Of a stretch of DNA of 42,051 nt, positions 41,983-42,051 are shown one piece after another. A program made the translations under genes and the position numbers. This stretch comes from a bacterium (GTDB lineage Bacteria; Cyanobacteriota; Vampirovibrionia; Gastranaerophilales; Gastranaerophilaceae). Each line of letters begins with the position of its first letter. Position 1 is the first letter of the stretch. The stretch spans positions 1-42,051 of the forward strand of contig JAFVAR010000008.1 of assembly GCA_017480425.1 (NCBI GenBank), written 5' to 3'. Under the pieces are notes generated by a model. That model made no database searches. It worked only from the letters and a program-made list of their open reading frames with translations, and had not been told where the DNA came from.

Positions 41983-42051
41983 TTATTTTACAATAAAAAG
42001 TTTTATTTTTGTGTCTGTATGTAAAATTTTTATGCTTTTATTCTTCTTTCA

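Overview
The window is low-GC DNA with a mixed signature. It has cyanobacterial/Gram-positive-type traits (yggS-sepF, MurT-like ligase, YtxH/DUF948 proteins), Gram-negative traits (a TolC-type outer-membrane channel), a flagellar export and hook gene set, and an obligate fermentative module (AdhE, Rex, [FeFe] hydrogenase). There are no photosynthesis or respiratory genes. This combination fits a gut member of the Vampirovibrionia/'Melainabacteria', most likely Candidatus Gastranaerophilales. That assignment is inferred from gene content and has not been checked by a database search.

Layout. 1-1.3 kb: end of a coiled-coil protein, HU gene (minus), then a tRNA-Val preceded by two 91-bp tandem units built from the 5' half of that same tRNA. 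1.3-7 kb (minus): flhA, a PilZ protein, a small membrane protein and leuS. 7-10.4 kb (plus): a small unknown gene, pgi, dnaB. 10.4-18.5 kb (minus): GT2 glycosyltransferase, LicD-like transferase, rlmH, mscS channel, a small Gly/Ala-rich membrane protein, nifU-nifS, a lipoprotein, and two YtxG/YtxH-like gene pairs. 18.5-21 kb (plus): MurT-like ligase, pdxJ, a Cys-rich small protein. 21-23.4 kb (minus): a 789-aa EF-hand plus gluzincin-type metallopeptidase candidate. 23.6-32.5 kb (plus): pgk, the flagellar set fliJ-fliK-flgD-flgE, yggS-sepF, mntP, an AMP-forming acyl ligase. 32.5-41.8 kb (minus): acyl-ACP thioesterase, a substrate-binding/TolC fusion, a MarR regulator, and the hydrogenase/TRX-ferredoxin/rex/adhE block.

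How the genes work together. Pgi and Pgk serve glycolysis. AdhE reoxidises NADH to ethanol. The group-B-like [FeFe] hydrogenase with its 2Fe-2S partner handles electrons as H2, and Rex, which senses NADH/NAD+, lies in the same block. NifU/NifS can supply Fe-S clusters for the hydrogenase. FlhA, FliJ, FliK, FlgD and FlgE indicate a flagellum, and the PilZ protein next to flhA suggests c-di-GMP input to motility.

Most unusual items: the tRNA-derived tandem units with a 43-nt self-complementary insert in the D-loop; a tRNA-Val with C instead of U at position 33; the periplasmic-binding-protein/TolC fusion; a MarR gene whose -10 box sits so close to the ATG that the mRNA should be leaderless; the large metallopeptidase candidate; and a dense run of CATG tetramers between flgE and yggS.
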